Shown in pieces: positions 33,948-42,330 of a stretch of 64,000 nucleotides of DNA. The notes under the pieces were generated by a model that worked only from the letters and a program-made list of their open reading frames with translations, was not told the DNA's origin and made no database searches. Every line of letters starts with the position of its first letter. Positions within the stretch are counted from its first letter, which is position 1. The stretch is from positions 434,001 through 498,000 of the forward strand of contig NZ_JAPEPO010000002.1 in the NCBI RefSeq assembly GCF_026340095.1, in the 5' to 3' direction. The stretch is from Streptomyces sp. NBC_01446. GTDB lineage: Bacteria; Actinomycetota; Actinomycetes; Streptomycetales; Streptomycetaceae. The position numbers and the translations under genes were made by a program.

Positions 33948-34904
33948 ATGACGGAATTCGGCTATTTCCTGTCGTGCGAAGAGCACACACCGAGCGAGCT
34001 GGTGGAACAGGCCAGGATGGCGGAACAAGCCGGTTTCACCTCGCTGTGGATCTCTGACCACTACCATCCGTGGAACAGCAACCAGGGGCAGAGCCCGTTC
34101 GTCTGGTCAGTGATCGGCGCGCTCTCCCAAGCCGTGTCACTTCCCGTGGAAACCGCTGTGACCTGCCCCATCATGCGGATGCACCCGGCCGTGGTCGCTC
34201 AGGCAGCCGCTACGAGTGCCGTCCAGCTCGGCGGCCGGTTCCGGCTGGGCATCGGCACCGGGGAAGCCCTCAACGAGCACATTTTGGGCGACGCCTGGCC
34301 CGAAGCACCTGTCCGGCTGGAGATGCTGGAAGAGGCGGTCCAGGTGATGCGGCGCCTGTTCACCGGAGACCAGATCAGCCATCGCGGCAAGTACTACACC
34401 GTGGAGAACGCCCGGCTCTTCACCGTCCCCGACGGGCCCGTGCCCATCGACGTCTCCGCCTTCGGCCCGCAGGCCGCCGAGCTGGCCGGTCGGATCGGGG
34501 ACGGCCTCATCACGATGGCCCCCGACACCGCCGCCATCGAACGGTTCCGCCGCAGCGGTGGCGGAACCAAACCGGTGGCCGCCGGTCTCAAGGTCTGCTG
34601 GGACACGGACGCGGCGGAAGCCGTCCGCACCGCTCACCGCCTCTGGCCGAACGCGCACCTGCCCGGCGAACTCGCCCAGGTCCTGCCCACTCCGCGCCAC
34701 TTCGAGCAGGCCTCAGAACTCGTCACACCCGACCGCGTCGAGGCGAACCTGACCTGCGGGGACGACGTCGATGCCCACGTGGCGGCGGTCAAGGAGTACG
34801 TCGACGCCGGCTTCGACACCGTCTACATCAACCAGATCGGCAAGGATCAGCAAGGGTTCTTCGACTTCTACCGCACCAAGGTGCTGTCACAGCTCGGGAC
34901 CTGA
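33948..34904 (+). CDS. F420-dependent LLM-class oxidoreductase (TIGR03557 type)
   Basis: A 318-residue flavin/F420-dependent oxidoreductase with a luciferase-like TIM barrel. It resembles the F420-dependent glucose-6-phosphate dehydrogenase-like TIGR03557 subfamily: FGYFLSCEEHTPSELVEQAR, SLWISDHYHPWNSNQGQSPF, the barrel motif GGRFRLGIGTGEALNEHILG, and a C-terminal GFDTVYINQIGKDQQGFFDF. It would use reduced or oxidised F420 in the cytosol; the substrate is unknown. The start ATG 33948 follows TGAGGAG. The isochorismatase-like gene starts 69 bases downstream, so the two may be co-transcribed. Confidence 0.9.
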   Translation: MTEFGYFLSCEEHTPSELVEQARMAEQAGFTSLWISDHYHPWNSNQGQSPFVWSVIGALSQAVSLPVETAVTCPIMRMHPAVVAQAAATSAVQLGGRFRLGIGTGEALNEHILGDAWPEAPVRLEMLEEAVQVMRRLFTGDQISHRGKYYTVENARLFTVPDGPVPIDVSAFGPQAAELAGRIGDGLITMAPDTAAIERFRRSGGGTKPVAAGLKVCWDTDAAEAVRTAHRLWPNAHLPGELAQVLPTPRHFEQASELVTPDRVEANLTCGDDVDAHVAAVKEYVDAGFDTVYINQIGKDQQGFFDFYRTKVLSQLGT

Positions 34905-34972
34905 GCCACCCCACTCGGGTCGCAGAGGGCTGGGAGAGGTGCAGCCGAAGCACGACATGCAAGGGGAAAGGC

Positions 34973-35509
34973 ATGGGAAGGACCGCGGTCGTCGTCATCG
35001 ACATGATCAACACATACGAACACGATGACGCCCACCTGTTGCTGCCCACCGCGGAGGCCGCGCTCCCGGCCATCGTGCGACTGCTCCAACGCGCCCGCGA
35101 GAGCGGCGTTCCGGTCATCTACGCGAACGACAACTTCGGACAGTGGAGATCCCATCACGGGGAGCTCCTGGAGACTGCCCTCTCGGGGCCGCACGCGGAT
35201 CTGGTCCGCCCCCTCTGCCCGGACGAGGATTCCCTCTTCGTCGTCAAGGCACGGCATTCCATCTTCTTCGAGACGCCTCTCAGCTATCTCCTGAGACAGC
35301 AAGGAATCGATCGTGTCGTGCTGTGCGGCCAGGTCACCGAGCAGTGCGTCCTGTACTCGGCGCTCGACGCCCACATCCGTCACCTCGAGGTGACGGTCCC
35401 CCGCGACGCCGTCGCGCACATCCACGAGGATCTGGCGGATGCCGCTCTGCGGATGATGGAGCGGAACATGGGCGCCGACATCGTGGTCACCGATCAGATC
35501 CAGTTCTGA
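34973..35509 (+). CDS. Isochorismatase-like cysteine hydrolase
   Basis: A 178-residue hydrolase of the isochorismatase/nicotinamidase superfamily. The catalytic triad is visible: Asp10 in VVVIDMINTYEHD, Lys92 in FVVKARHSIFFET and Cys125 in CGQVTEQCVLYSALDA. A cis-peptide-type GQVTEQC turn is present. Length is typical. Substrate could be a small amide, isochorismate-like ether or none of these; nothing in the neighbourhood decides it. The start ATG 34973 has AAGGGG upstream. Confidence 0.88.
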   Translation: MGRTAVVVIDMINTYEHDDAHLLLPTAEAALPAIVRLLQRARESGVPVIYANDNFGQWRSHHGELLETALSGPHADLVRPLCPDEDSLFVVKARHSIFFETPLSYLLRQQGIDRVVLCGQVTEQCVLYSALDAHIRHLEVTVPRDAVAHIHEDLADAALRMMERNMGADIVVTDQIQF

Positions 35510-35517
35510 CCCCGGTG

Positions 35518-35541
35518 TCGCTGACTGCTGACTGCTGACTG
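35518..35541. repeat. Short tandem repeat (TGCTGAC-like)
   Basis: Just after the hydrolase stop, the heptamer CTGACTG/TGCTGAC recurs three times in a row. It is a small tandem duplication without a visible function, lying in a 280-base gene-free stretch (35510-35789). Confidence 0.5.
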
Positions 35542-35789
35542 AGTCGACCAGGCTTACGGCTCACTCAAAGAGGCACCGTCGCAAGGCATGAGGCGGCCTC
35601 CTGTATCAGCGCGTCCACGAATGCGCCCGGAGTCCGGCCGCCTCGGCCACCGCGGCGGTGCGCAGTCAGGCGCAGGCACCATTGGCGTCCACGTACAGCT
35701 TGCGCCTCCGGCGCGTCGGTGGGCACGGTGTGGACAGCGGCCTCGACGGAGTCGACCGCGCGGGGCGGGACCGGACCTGTTGTCCCCGG

Positions 35790-37619
35790 TCATCGCCCTC
35801 CTTGTCCGTCCTCGGTGTCCGCCGCGTCATGGCGGTGCCGGCTGGAGAGCATCTCCTGCATCTTGGCCTTGAGGCCCTGCTTGATCATCGCTCCTCGGTC
35901 GCTGTCGCCCTTGATGACGGACAGAGCGGCGGCCTCGATCTGGTCGAGACTGGCGTGCGGGGGGATCGGCGGCACGGCCGGGTCGGTGCGGAAGTCGATG
36001 ACGAAGGGACGTTCCGCGCCCAAGGCGCGATGCCAGGCAGACTCGACGTCGCCGGGCTTCTCCACCCGCACGCCCTCCAGCCCGATCGAGCGGGCGAAGT
36101 CGGCGTAGGGCACATCGGGAAGTGCCTGTGAGGGGAGGAACTGGGGGGCACCCGACATGGCGCGCATCTCCCAGGTCACCTGGTTGAGGTCCTGGTTGTT
36201 GAGTACGGCGACGATCAGGCGGGGGTCCTGCCACTCGGGCCAGTACTTCGCCGCGGTGATGAGTTCGGCCAGACCGTTCATCTGCATCGCCCCGTCCCCG
36301 ACGATGGCGATGGCGGGCCGGTCCGGGTGGGCGAACTTGGCACCGATGACGTACGGCACTCCGGGACCCATGGTGGCGAGCGTGCCGGACAGCGAGCCGC
36401 GCATGTTCCCGCGCATCCGCAGGTGCCGGGCGTACCAGTTCGCGGCGGAGCCGGAGTCCGCGGCCAGCATCACGTTCGACGGCAGCAGCGCGTCGAGGGC
36501 ATGTACGACGTATTCGGGGTTGATCGGGTCGGCCTCCACCGCGGCCCGCCGCTCCATGACTTCCCACCAGCGCACGGTGTCCTTCTCGATCTTCTCGCGC
36601 CAGGAACCGTGCTTCTTCCGATTCAGATGCGGGAGCAACGCCTTGAGCGTCGCGGCCGCGTCGCCGACAAGGTTGACCTCGAACGGATAGCGCAGCCCGA
36701 CCATGTAGGGATCGATGTCGATCTGCACCGCGCGCGCCTGGTCGAGGCCGGGCATGAACTGGGTGTAGGGAAAGCTGGATCCCACCACCAGCAGGGTGTC
36801 GCAGTCCTGCATGAGTTCGTACGAAGGCCGCGTGCCGAGCAGACCGATCGACCCGGTGACATACGGCAAGTCGTCGGCAAGCGCGTCCTTGCCGAGCAGC
36901 GCCTTTGCCACCCCGGCCCCCAGAACCTCCGCGAGCTCTTCGACCTCCGCCCGCGCGCCCCGTGCGCCCTGCCCGATGAGGATCGCGACCTTCTCCCCCG
37001 CGTTCAGCACCTCCGCCGCGCGCTCGATCTCAGCCGGGTCGGGGACGGGGGCGTAGGACCCCAATCCGAGGCTGGAGGGCACCATCTTGAACGCGTGCGT
37101 CGGAGGCGAGTAGTCGAGCTCCTGGACGTCCGCGGGGATGATCACCGCGGTGACCGTCCGGTTGGCGTACGCCGTCCTCATCGCCCGGTCGATCACGTTG
37201 GGCAGCTGTTCGGGGACGGTCACCATCTCGCAGAAGTCGGAGGCCACGTCCTTGTACAGACTCAGCAGGTCGACCTCCTGCTGATAGGAACCTCCCATCG
37301 CGCTGCGGTTCGTCTGGCCGACGATCGCGACGACGGGAACGTGGTCGAGCTTGGCGTCGTACAGGCCGTTGAGCAGGTGGATCGCACCGGGTCCCGAGGT
37401 CGCGGCGCACACGCCGACCTTGCCGGAGAACTTCGCGTAGCCGACCGCCTCGAACGCGGACATCTCTTCGTGCCGCGACTGGATGAACTGCGGCTTGTTG
37501 TCCGCCCGCCCCCACGCCGCGAGGAGACCGTTGATTCCGTCGCCCGCGTAGGCGAAGACATGCTCGACTCCCCACTCGCGCAGGCGCTGCAGGACGTAGT
37601 CAGAGACTTTGGTCGACAT
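35790..37619 (-). CDS. Thiamine-pyrophosphate enzyme, pyruvate oxidase/dehydrogenase (PoxB) type
   Basis: A 609-residue ThDP-dependent enzyme of the PoxB/acetolactate-synthase superfamily. The N-terminal PYR domain has the cofactor-activating Glu51 in SRHEEMSAFEAVGYAKF and the GGSYQQEVDLLSLYKDVASD segment. A central FAD/Rossmann-like domain follows (ILIGQGARGA). The C-terminal PP domain has the Mg-ThDP motif GDGAMQMNGLAELI ending NNQDLNQVTWE. It most likely decarboxylates pyruvate to acetate with quinone or oxygen as acceptor, but other 2-keto acids are possible. A stress or stationary-phase role fits the neighbours. The start is ATG 37619. Confidence 0.88.
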   Translation of the reverse strand: MSTKVSDYVLQRLREWGVEHVFAYAGDGINGLLAAWGRADNKPQFIQSRHEEMSAFEAVGYAKFSGKVGVCAATSGPGAIHLLNGLYDAKLDHVPVVAIVGQTNRSAMGGSYQQEVDLLSLYKDVASDFCEMVTVPEQLPNVIDRAMRTAYANRTVTAVIIPADVQELDYSPPTHAFKMVPSSLGLGSYAPVPDPAEIERAAEVLNAGEKVAILIGQGARGARAEVEELAEVLGAGVAKALLGKDALADDLPYVTGSIGLLGTRPSYELMQDCDTLLVVGSSFPYTQFMPGLDQARAVQIDIDPYMVGLRYPFEVNLVGDAAATLKALLPHLNRKKHGSWREKIEKDTVRWWEVMERRAAVEADPINPEYVVHALDALLPSNVMLAADSGSAANWYARHLRMRGNMRGSLSGTLATMGPGVPYVIGAKFAHPDRPAIAIVGDGAMQMNGLAELITAAKYWPEWQDPRLIVAVLNNQDLNQVTWEMRAMSGAPQFLPSQALPDVPYADFARSIGLEGVRVEKPGDVESAWHRALGAERPFVIDFRTDPAVPPIPPHASLDQIEAAALSVIKGDSDRGAMIKQGLKAKMQEMLSSRHRHDAADTEDGQGGR

Positions 37620-38199
37620 GGATGACTCCCCTTCGTCAATCGTGGGGCGTGGTCCTCAACCGGTGCTTCACGGCGTACGCGCCCCCGGCAGCCTCCGTAC
37701 CCGCCTCGCCGAGCAGCGCCTCCGAGACGAGGCGTCCGTCACGGACGGAAAGGGCGGGCCGGTCCGCGGCCTTCTCCGGGTGCTCGACGGGCAGGTGTCC
37801 GTCGAGGCCGAGTGCCAAGACCTAGGCAACGTGGATCGCGCACCGGCCGGACGCGTCCTGCTCGATCTTGGTGCGGCAACTGAATCCGTCCGCCGGCGCG
37901 GGCGACAACTCCTACGGAGGCTCCGCCCAGGCGTACGGCAAGACCGTCGACAACCACTTCGAATGCGGAGTTCGAGGCGATCCTTGACGCCCCACTGCCA
38001 CCGATACGCGGTCACACAGTTCGACGCCGACCGTGAACATGTGACGCGCGGGAGGTCTCTTCTTCAACACTTCATCCTCGTCGTCCTCGCGTCGTCTCCG
38101 TACGGAATGCCAAGATCCAGGCACGAGTTGCCAGCACACGCTCCGACTAACGGACGCGGACGGTAACGCACGGAGTCAGCCGAGTCTGCACACGTGGAT
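37620..38199. other. Intergenic stretch
   Basis: No intact gene. Several frames are open, but none is recognisable, including a Gly/Ser-rich NPSAGAGDNSYGGSAQAYGK piece near 37900. This may be a decayed gene. Confidence 0.35.
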
Positions 38200-38224
38200 G
38201 GCCCCCACCCGCATGGTGGGGGCC
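38200..38224 (-). terminator. Terminator hairpin of the CsbD-like gene
   Basis: GGCCCCCACC (38200-38209) and GGTGGGGGCC (38215-38224) form a perfect 10-bp stem with a five-base loop, 15 bases past the stop of the leftward csbD-like gene. Confidence 0.7.
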
Positions 38225-38238
38225 CATTCACGAAGCGG

Positions 38239-38424
38239 TCAGTTGTGGCGGCGCTTCAGGGGCTCAGCAGCGCCTCGGGCACGGTCGTGGACCCCACGCA
38301 GGGACTCCTCGCCCTTCGCCTGGTCGGCCCTGCCCTCGGCCTCCTTGCCGCGATTGCCAGTGACCTTGCCGGTCATCTCCTTGGCCTTACCCTTGACCTT
38401 GTCCGTGCCACCCTTACCGGCCAT
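38239..38424 (-). CDS. CsbD-family stress protein
   Basis: A 61-residue, highly charged, Gly/Lys/Ala-rich protein that opens AGKGGTDKVKGKAKEMTGKV and continues NRGKEAEGRADQAKGE, the CsbD repeat pattern. In Bacillus, csbD belongs to the SigB general-stress regulon; the biochemical role is unknown. The start ATG 38424 follows GAGGAG. A clear terminator follows the gene, so it is probably monocistronic. Confidence 0.9.
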   Translation of the reverse strand: MAGKGGTDKVKGKAKEMTGKVTGNRGKEAEGRADQAKGEESLRGVHDRARGAAEPLKRRHN

Positions 38425-38551
38425 GACAACTCCTCGTTCTCTGTGGCGTCTTGTGTGACGCCTGCTCCTCCAACGTAGGAGAGACGAAGGAAGATCGCCC
38501 GCCGGACAGTCACACCGTGTCACCGGGCCTCACGGCCGGGGTTGCGCGCCC

Positions 38552-38767
38552 CTAATGAGGCTCGCCACGGTGAGGGCTGAGCGGACTTCTGAGCCCCTCG
38601 CGTGCCGCTGGCACTCGCGCAACCATGCCGATCAGGATGTGCCCGGCGATGACGGGCAGCCTGCGTACCTTGTGGTCGGTCGGAACGCCCTTGAACCTCT
38701 CGTCACTGCCACAGATGGGCAGCGCTCCGACGCCGAGTCCAGTTATCTTGCCCGCCGCGTCCAGCAC
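38552..38767 (-). pseudogene. CBS-domain protein with internal deletion
   Basis: The frame starts with a CBS-domain half (AAGKITGLGVGALPICGSDE, RFKGVPTD) and jumps directly to the end of a second CBS domain (HKVRRLPVIAGHILIGMVAR). Intact homologues are ~140-residue two-CBS proteins of the hypoxic-response type. About 55 residues are missing in frame between PTD and HKV. The C-terminus is then unlike the family. The 71-codon product could still be made but would lack a complete adenosyl-binding pair. Confidence 0.6.
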
Positions 38768-38786
38768 GCCTTCGGATGCTGGTCGT

Positions 38787-39344
38787 TCAGTGCTTGCGGC
38801 CGGTCAGCAGGTCACGGGCGCGGTCGACGAGACCGACGCCAGGACCGAGGATCTTGTTGCCGGGAGGTGTGGTGGGCACGGAAGGGTGAGGGCGGGTCGG
38901 GGCCGCCTTCTTGGCCTTGCGAACCTTGTCTCCCAGCTCCTCCAGCTCCTGCGGTGTGCAGACGGCTGCCAGCAGCGGGAAGAGTCGTGCCTCCTCGTCC
39001 CGGATATGCTCGGTCACCTCGGACTTCAGCTTCGCCACAAGCGTGTCGAACTGATCGTCGTCGGCGTCGCGGCCCTCTAGATCCTTGAGCAGCCGCTCCG
39101 CCTCAGCATGGTCCTCGAGCTCCTTGTCCGCCAAAGCGTCGCCGCCGTCGACGTGTTCACGCACCGCCGGGTAGAGGTACTGCTCCTCGGCGACCGAGTG
39201 CCGTACCAACTCGACCGTCAGTTCATCCACCAGCTCGCGGCGCCGGGTGTCCCGGGCCGGCTGCGCCTCGATGCGGATGAACAGCTCGTCCACCTCGCGA
39301 TGGTCGACTGTCAGCTCCGCGATGACGTTTCCACCGTGCCCCAT
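38787..39344 (-). CDS. Hemerythrin HHE domain protein (copy 1)
   Basis: A 185-residue protein. The di-iron hemerythrin-like four-helix domain spans ~1-145, with metal-ligand-type His/Glu in VIAELTVDHREVDELF, VELVRHSVAEEQYLYP, ELEDHAEAERLL and HIRDEEARLFPLL. A Pro/Lys linker (KKAAPTRPHPSVPTTPPGNK) and a short conserved tail GLVDRARDLLTGRKH follow. Likely roles are oxygen/NO sensing or iron and oxidative-stress handling. The start ATG 39344 follows GGAGG. It is a close paralogue of the gene at 59271-59828, with the same start and tail. Confidence 0.9.
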   Translation of the reverse strand: MGHGGNVIAELTVDHREVDELFIRIEAQPARDTRRRELVDELTVELVRHSVAEEQYLYPAVREHVDGGDALADKELEDHAEAERLLKDLEGRDADDDQFDTLVAKLKSEVTEHIRDEEARLFPLLAAVCTPQELEELGDKVRKAKKAAPTRPHPSVPTTPPGNKILGPGVGLVDRARDLLTGRKH

Positions 39345-39619
39345 GGCAGGGCCCTCCTTTTCGATCTGGTCACCGAGAACGAGCAGGCGCGCCCGCCTCT
39401 GGAGCGCACGGGTACCCGAGGGCCACGCCGGCACACACGTCCCTTGCCTCGCCCGCCTCGCGCATCTGCTCCTTCCGCCGACAGACCGCCGCCGGCCCGG
39501 AACCACCAAGAACTCATGGATTCCACGGCGTCACACACTGGCCCGAACGTCGTGTGTCCGTGACGATCACGGGTACTCGACCGCAGCGGACCCGCCCGGC
39601 CCCGAAGGAGGGAACTGCC
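39345..39619. promoter_or_regulatory. Divergent promoter region
   Basis: This 275-base stretch separates the leftward hemerythrin and rightward LigD-like genes and must carry both promoters. No operator symmetry stood out by eye. Confidence 0.4.
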
Positions 39620-40297
39620 GTGAGCGAGAAGGACAAACTGCGGGCCTATCGCGGGAAGCGGCACTTCGACCGGACGGCTGAGCCGAGCGACGAGCGCGCG
39701 ATGAAGAACGAGGCGCCACCGGCCATGAGCGAGGAGCCCACGTTCGTGGTGCAGATCCACGACGCGAGCACGATGCACTTCGACTTCCGCCTCGAGGTCG
39801 AGGGAGTACTGAAGTCCTGGTCGGTCCCGAAGGGGCCCTCCCCCGACCCGCAGGACAAGCGACTCGCCATTCCCACCGAGGATCACCCCTTGAACTACGT
39901 GGATTTCGAGGGGGTGATCCCAAAGGGCGAGTACGGCGGCGGAACCGTCATTGTCTGGGACTGCGGTACGTACCGGCCGACCAGCCATGACAAACGGAAC
40001 CGGCCGGTGCCTTTCGGACAGGCTCTGGAGGACGGCCACGCCACGTTCGAGCTGCACGGCAAGAAGCTGCACGGCCGGTACGCACTCACCCGGTTCCACG
40101 GCCGTGAGGAAGCGAGCGACGGGGTCGCCAAGAAGCCGACATGGCTTCTCGTTCGGACCGGTCACGGACACGGGAGCGGTGCCGGCACCCCCGATCCACG
40201 GCGGGCCCGCTCGGCCCGCAGCGGCCGAACACTGCGCCAGGTCGCCGAGGCCCCGGACGCGCCCACATGGGAGGCGAACGCCGGTGCACGGGAATGA
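39620..40297 (+). CDS. LigD-type 3'-phosphoesterase (DNA ligase N-terminal domain protein)
   Basis: A 225-residue protein consisting of the phosphoesterase domain found at the N-terminus of bacterial NHEJ ligase LigD: FVVQIHDASTMHFDFRLEVE, GVLKSWSVPKGPSPDP, YVDFEGVIPKGEYGGGTVIV and GKKLHGRYALTRFHG. The domain trims 3' ends during double-strand break repair. Standalone copies occur in actinobacteria. The start GTG 39620 has GGAGGG upstream. The same frame continues past its TGA with LLDALPPELDSRTR up to TAA at 40403, so the stop may be a mutation that shortened a longer protein. Confidence 0.88.
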   Translation: MSEKDKLRAYRGKRHFDRTAEPSDERAMKNEAPPAMSEEPTFVVQIHDASTMHFDFRLEVEGVLKSWSVPKGPSPDPQDKRLAIPTEDHPLNYVDFEGVIPKGEYGGGTVIVWDCGTYRPTSHDKRNRPVPFGQALEDGHATFELHGKKLHGRYALTRFHGREEASDGVAKKPTWLLVRTGHGHGSGAGTPDPRRARSARSGRTLRQVAEAPDAPTWEANAGARE

Positions 40298-41106
40298 GAC
40301 AGCCTGCTGGACGCATTGCCGCCCGAACTGGACAGCCGCACCCGCATGGCTGCTCCGGGAGCCGAACTGCCGACCTCTCGGATGCGGCCTGCGGAGCGCC
40401 GGTAAGACCAGAACCCGTTGTTCTGTCACAGCGCGAAGAAATGCGCCACCCTCGATACCTGGGGCTACGAGACGACAAGAATCCGACCGACGTCGTCAGG
40501 GAGCGCGGTGATCCCTGAGCGGCGAGAGAGCGCGACACGGGGAGATGTAGCTGCTGCTCGCGAAACACGCTTCGCTCCTCTCTCCGACGTCTTCGACGTT
40601 GACGCCGGTGATGAACATGTCCTCGAACTCGCCGTCGGTGAGCATGTTGTCGGCCCAGGCTGACTCGATCTTGACTCAGATGCTCCATGCGTCCGTCGAA
40701 GTGCAGCGGCACGTTCATGTCATCGCTGCGGAAGCGCTCGTCGCAGCCTCCTGACCGGGGACTCCGGTCGAGGAGCGAAGAGGCCGGGGCCTCAGATCGC
40801 CCGCTGGAAGTCACGCCCATTGCAGTCCAGCGGGCCGGGCGCCTCAGCCCGATGTTGCCTGGGATGGCGCAGGGGCGGGTCCTGCACCCGCCCCTGCGGA
40901 GGCCGATGCCGGCAGTCGGCCTCCGCAGTCACTGGCACCCCGTGGCTCGGAGCCCCTCCCCCATCGCCCGCGTGACGGCCCGTCCTCGCCGCCGACACGA
41001 TGGTGCCGCATAGTTAGATCACTCCTGGGTACCGGAGAGCGGAGACGGCAGACCCCCACCCGGCGAACCCACGTCGGGCGGCCCACTCGGAGCCACGAGG
41101 GGACAA
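40298..41106. other. Long gene-poor region
   Basis: Apart from the short in-phase continuation of the LigD-like frame (to 40405), I recognise no gene. On the minus strand around 40560-40680 a frame reads ESAWADNMLTDGEFEDMFIT, which looks protein-like but is short and unidentified. The region is probably degenerate. Confidence 0.35.
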
Positions 41107-41526
41107 ATGATGTGTGACAACAGCATCCCCGAGGAACTGTTCGCGGCCGCCGCCCAGGACGCCCTACGCGACCTCCACCGCGCACCTGACGACCTGGCTG
41201 CGCTGGACACACTGGCCGCGTGCGACATTCTCGTTCCTGAACCTACCGAACTGGACAGTCACGACCACTCGGAAGACGGCGGACTGACGCTTCCAGTGAT
41301 CGACGACCCACCACGCCTTCGTGCCGTTCCCGTCTTCACATCAGCAGAGCGAATGGGCCAGGCACTCCCCGACATTCTCGAGAGTCACCAGATACAACTT
41401 GGACTGCTGGCAGCCAACTGGCCCAGCGACGAAGACCTGGCCCTGCTCATCGACCCTGGCCACCACGACGGCGTGATCCTCACAAGTAAAGGCGTCCGAG
41501 CCCTGCTCGCCCCGCCCCGGCCATGA
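41107..41526 (+). CDS. SseB-like domain protein
   Basis: A 139-residue protein. After an acidic N-terminal helix (AAAAQDALRDLHRAPDDLAA) comes the SseB N-terminal-type domain: LTLPVIDD, LRAVPVFTSAERMGQALPD, LLAANWPSDEDLALLIDPGH and GVILTSKGVRALL. The family is common in actinobacteria and its function is unclear, with suggested roles in protein-protein contacts. ATG 41107 and 41110 are both possible, with AGGGGAC upstream. Confidence 0.78.
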   Translation: MMCDNSIPEELFAAAAQDALRDLHRAPDDLAALDTLAACDILVPEPTELDSHDHSEDGGLTLPVIDDPPRLRAVPVFTSAERMGQALPDILESHQIQLGLLAANWPSDEDLALLIDPGHHDGVILTSKGVRALLAPPRP

Positions 41527-42330
41527 TCGCCACCTCACCAAACACGGATATCCGGGCCTCATGACGGCGTTGCCTCTCACTCAGCGCATCCGAACGCAGC
41601 ACCCACACCAATCCCCATGCCCGGGGAAGGAGACCGCCCGCTCCCAGCAGAGCACCGGCACGTAAGTATGTGCCCGCCGCATGACCAACGACGAAGACAT
41701 GACTCTCCGCCCCCTGCAACTTGGCGAGGAGCGAAGACTGGGGACCGGCTCCGACCCGCCGAAATCCCAAGCCGGCCGACCGCTCACGTCAGCGAGTACC
41801 CCACGCACGGACTCGAAGCCCGGCGTCATGAGCCCCACACGCATAGAGACCATGGCTTTCCACGCGGCCGACGCATCGTTGTCTCCAGCCTGCCAGGGCG
41901 AGGCGACCGGCCCGGGAGCAGGGAACGGACTCCAGGCATCCGAGGGCACGTGGACGGCCTAGGGCCCCCGGCGCCCCGGTACCGCCCGCTTTGCAGCCAA
42001 GATCGGGGCCCGGCCTCCCGCATTTCTGGGCTGACCACCCGCGGCGCAGGCAGTGCCACGTCGGCCGTTCCACCGTGGCCACCATCCTGACCACCAAGGC
42101 CACCGCCTGTCTGTGGCAGCCCACGAGTCCACCGGGCGAGCGCCGCGGCATGGGCACTCACGGAAGCCTGACCCTCACATCCGGGGCGGGCCGTGTGGCC
42201 CGCCGAAGCATGGGTACTCGAAACACTCTCCAAGCTCCCCCCTCGAGCTCCTGCGGCAAACGGGCCGACCCCGGCGCGAGCGGAGGGTGCGACGGGACGC
42301 TGTCAACCACGACAGAGGAGGGAGAGGCAG
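41527..42330. other. Long gap upstream of dnaK
   Basis: No gene recognised. I looked for HspR (HAIR, CTTGAGT-N7-ACTCAAG) and CIRCE elements upstream of dnaK and saw none, so heat-shock control of the usual actinobacterial type is not evident. Confidence 0.4.

Noticed and set aside
36327..37625. 432-codon plus-strand frame opposite the TPP enzyme
   Set aside because: It is antisense to a clear intact gene with conserved motifs; no start signal and no similarity.
41527..42330. HAIR or CIRCE heat-shock operators upstream of dnaK
   Set aside because: No CTTGAGT/ACTCAAG or GCACTC/GAGTGC pair with correct spacing was found by eye.
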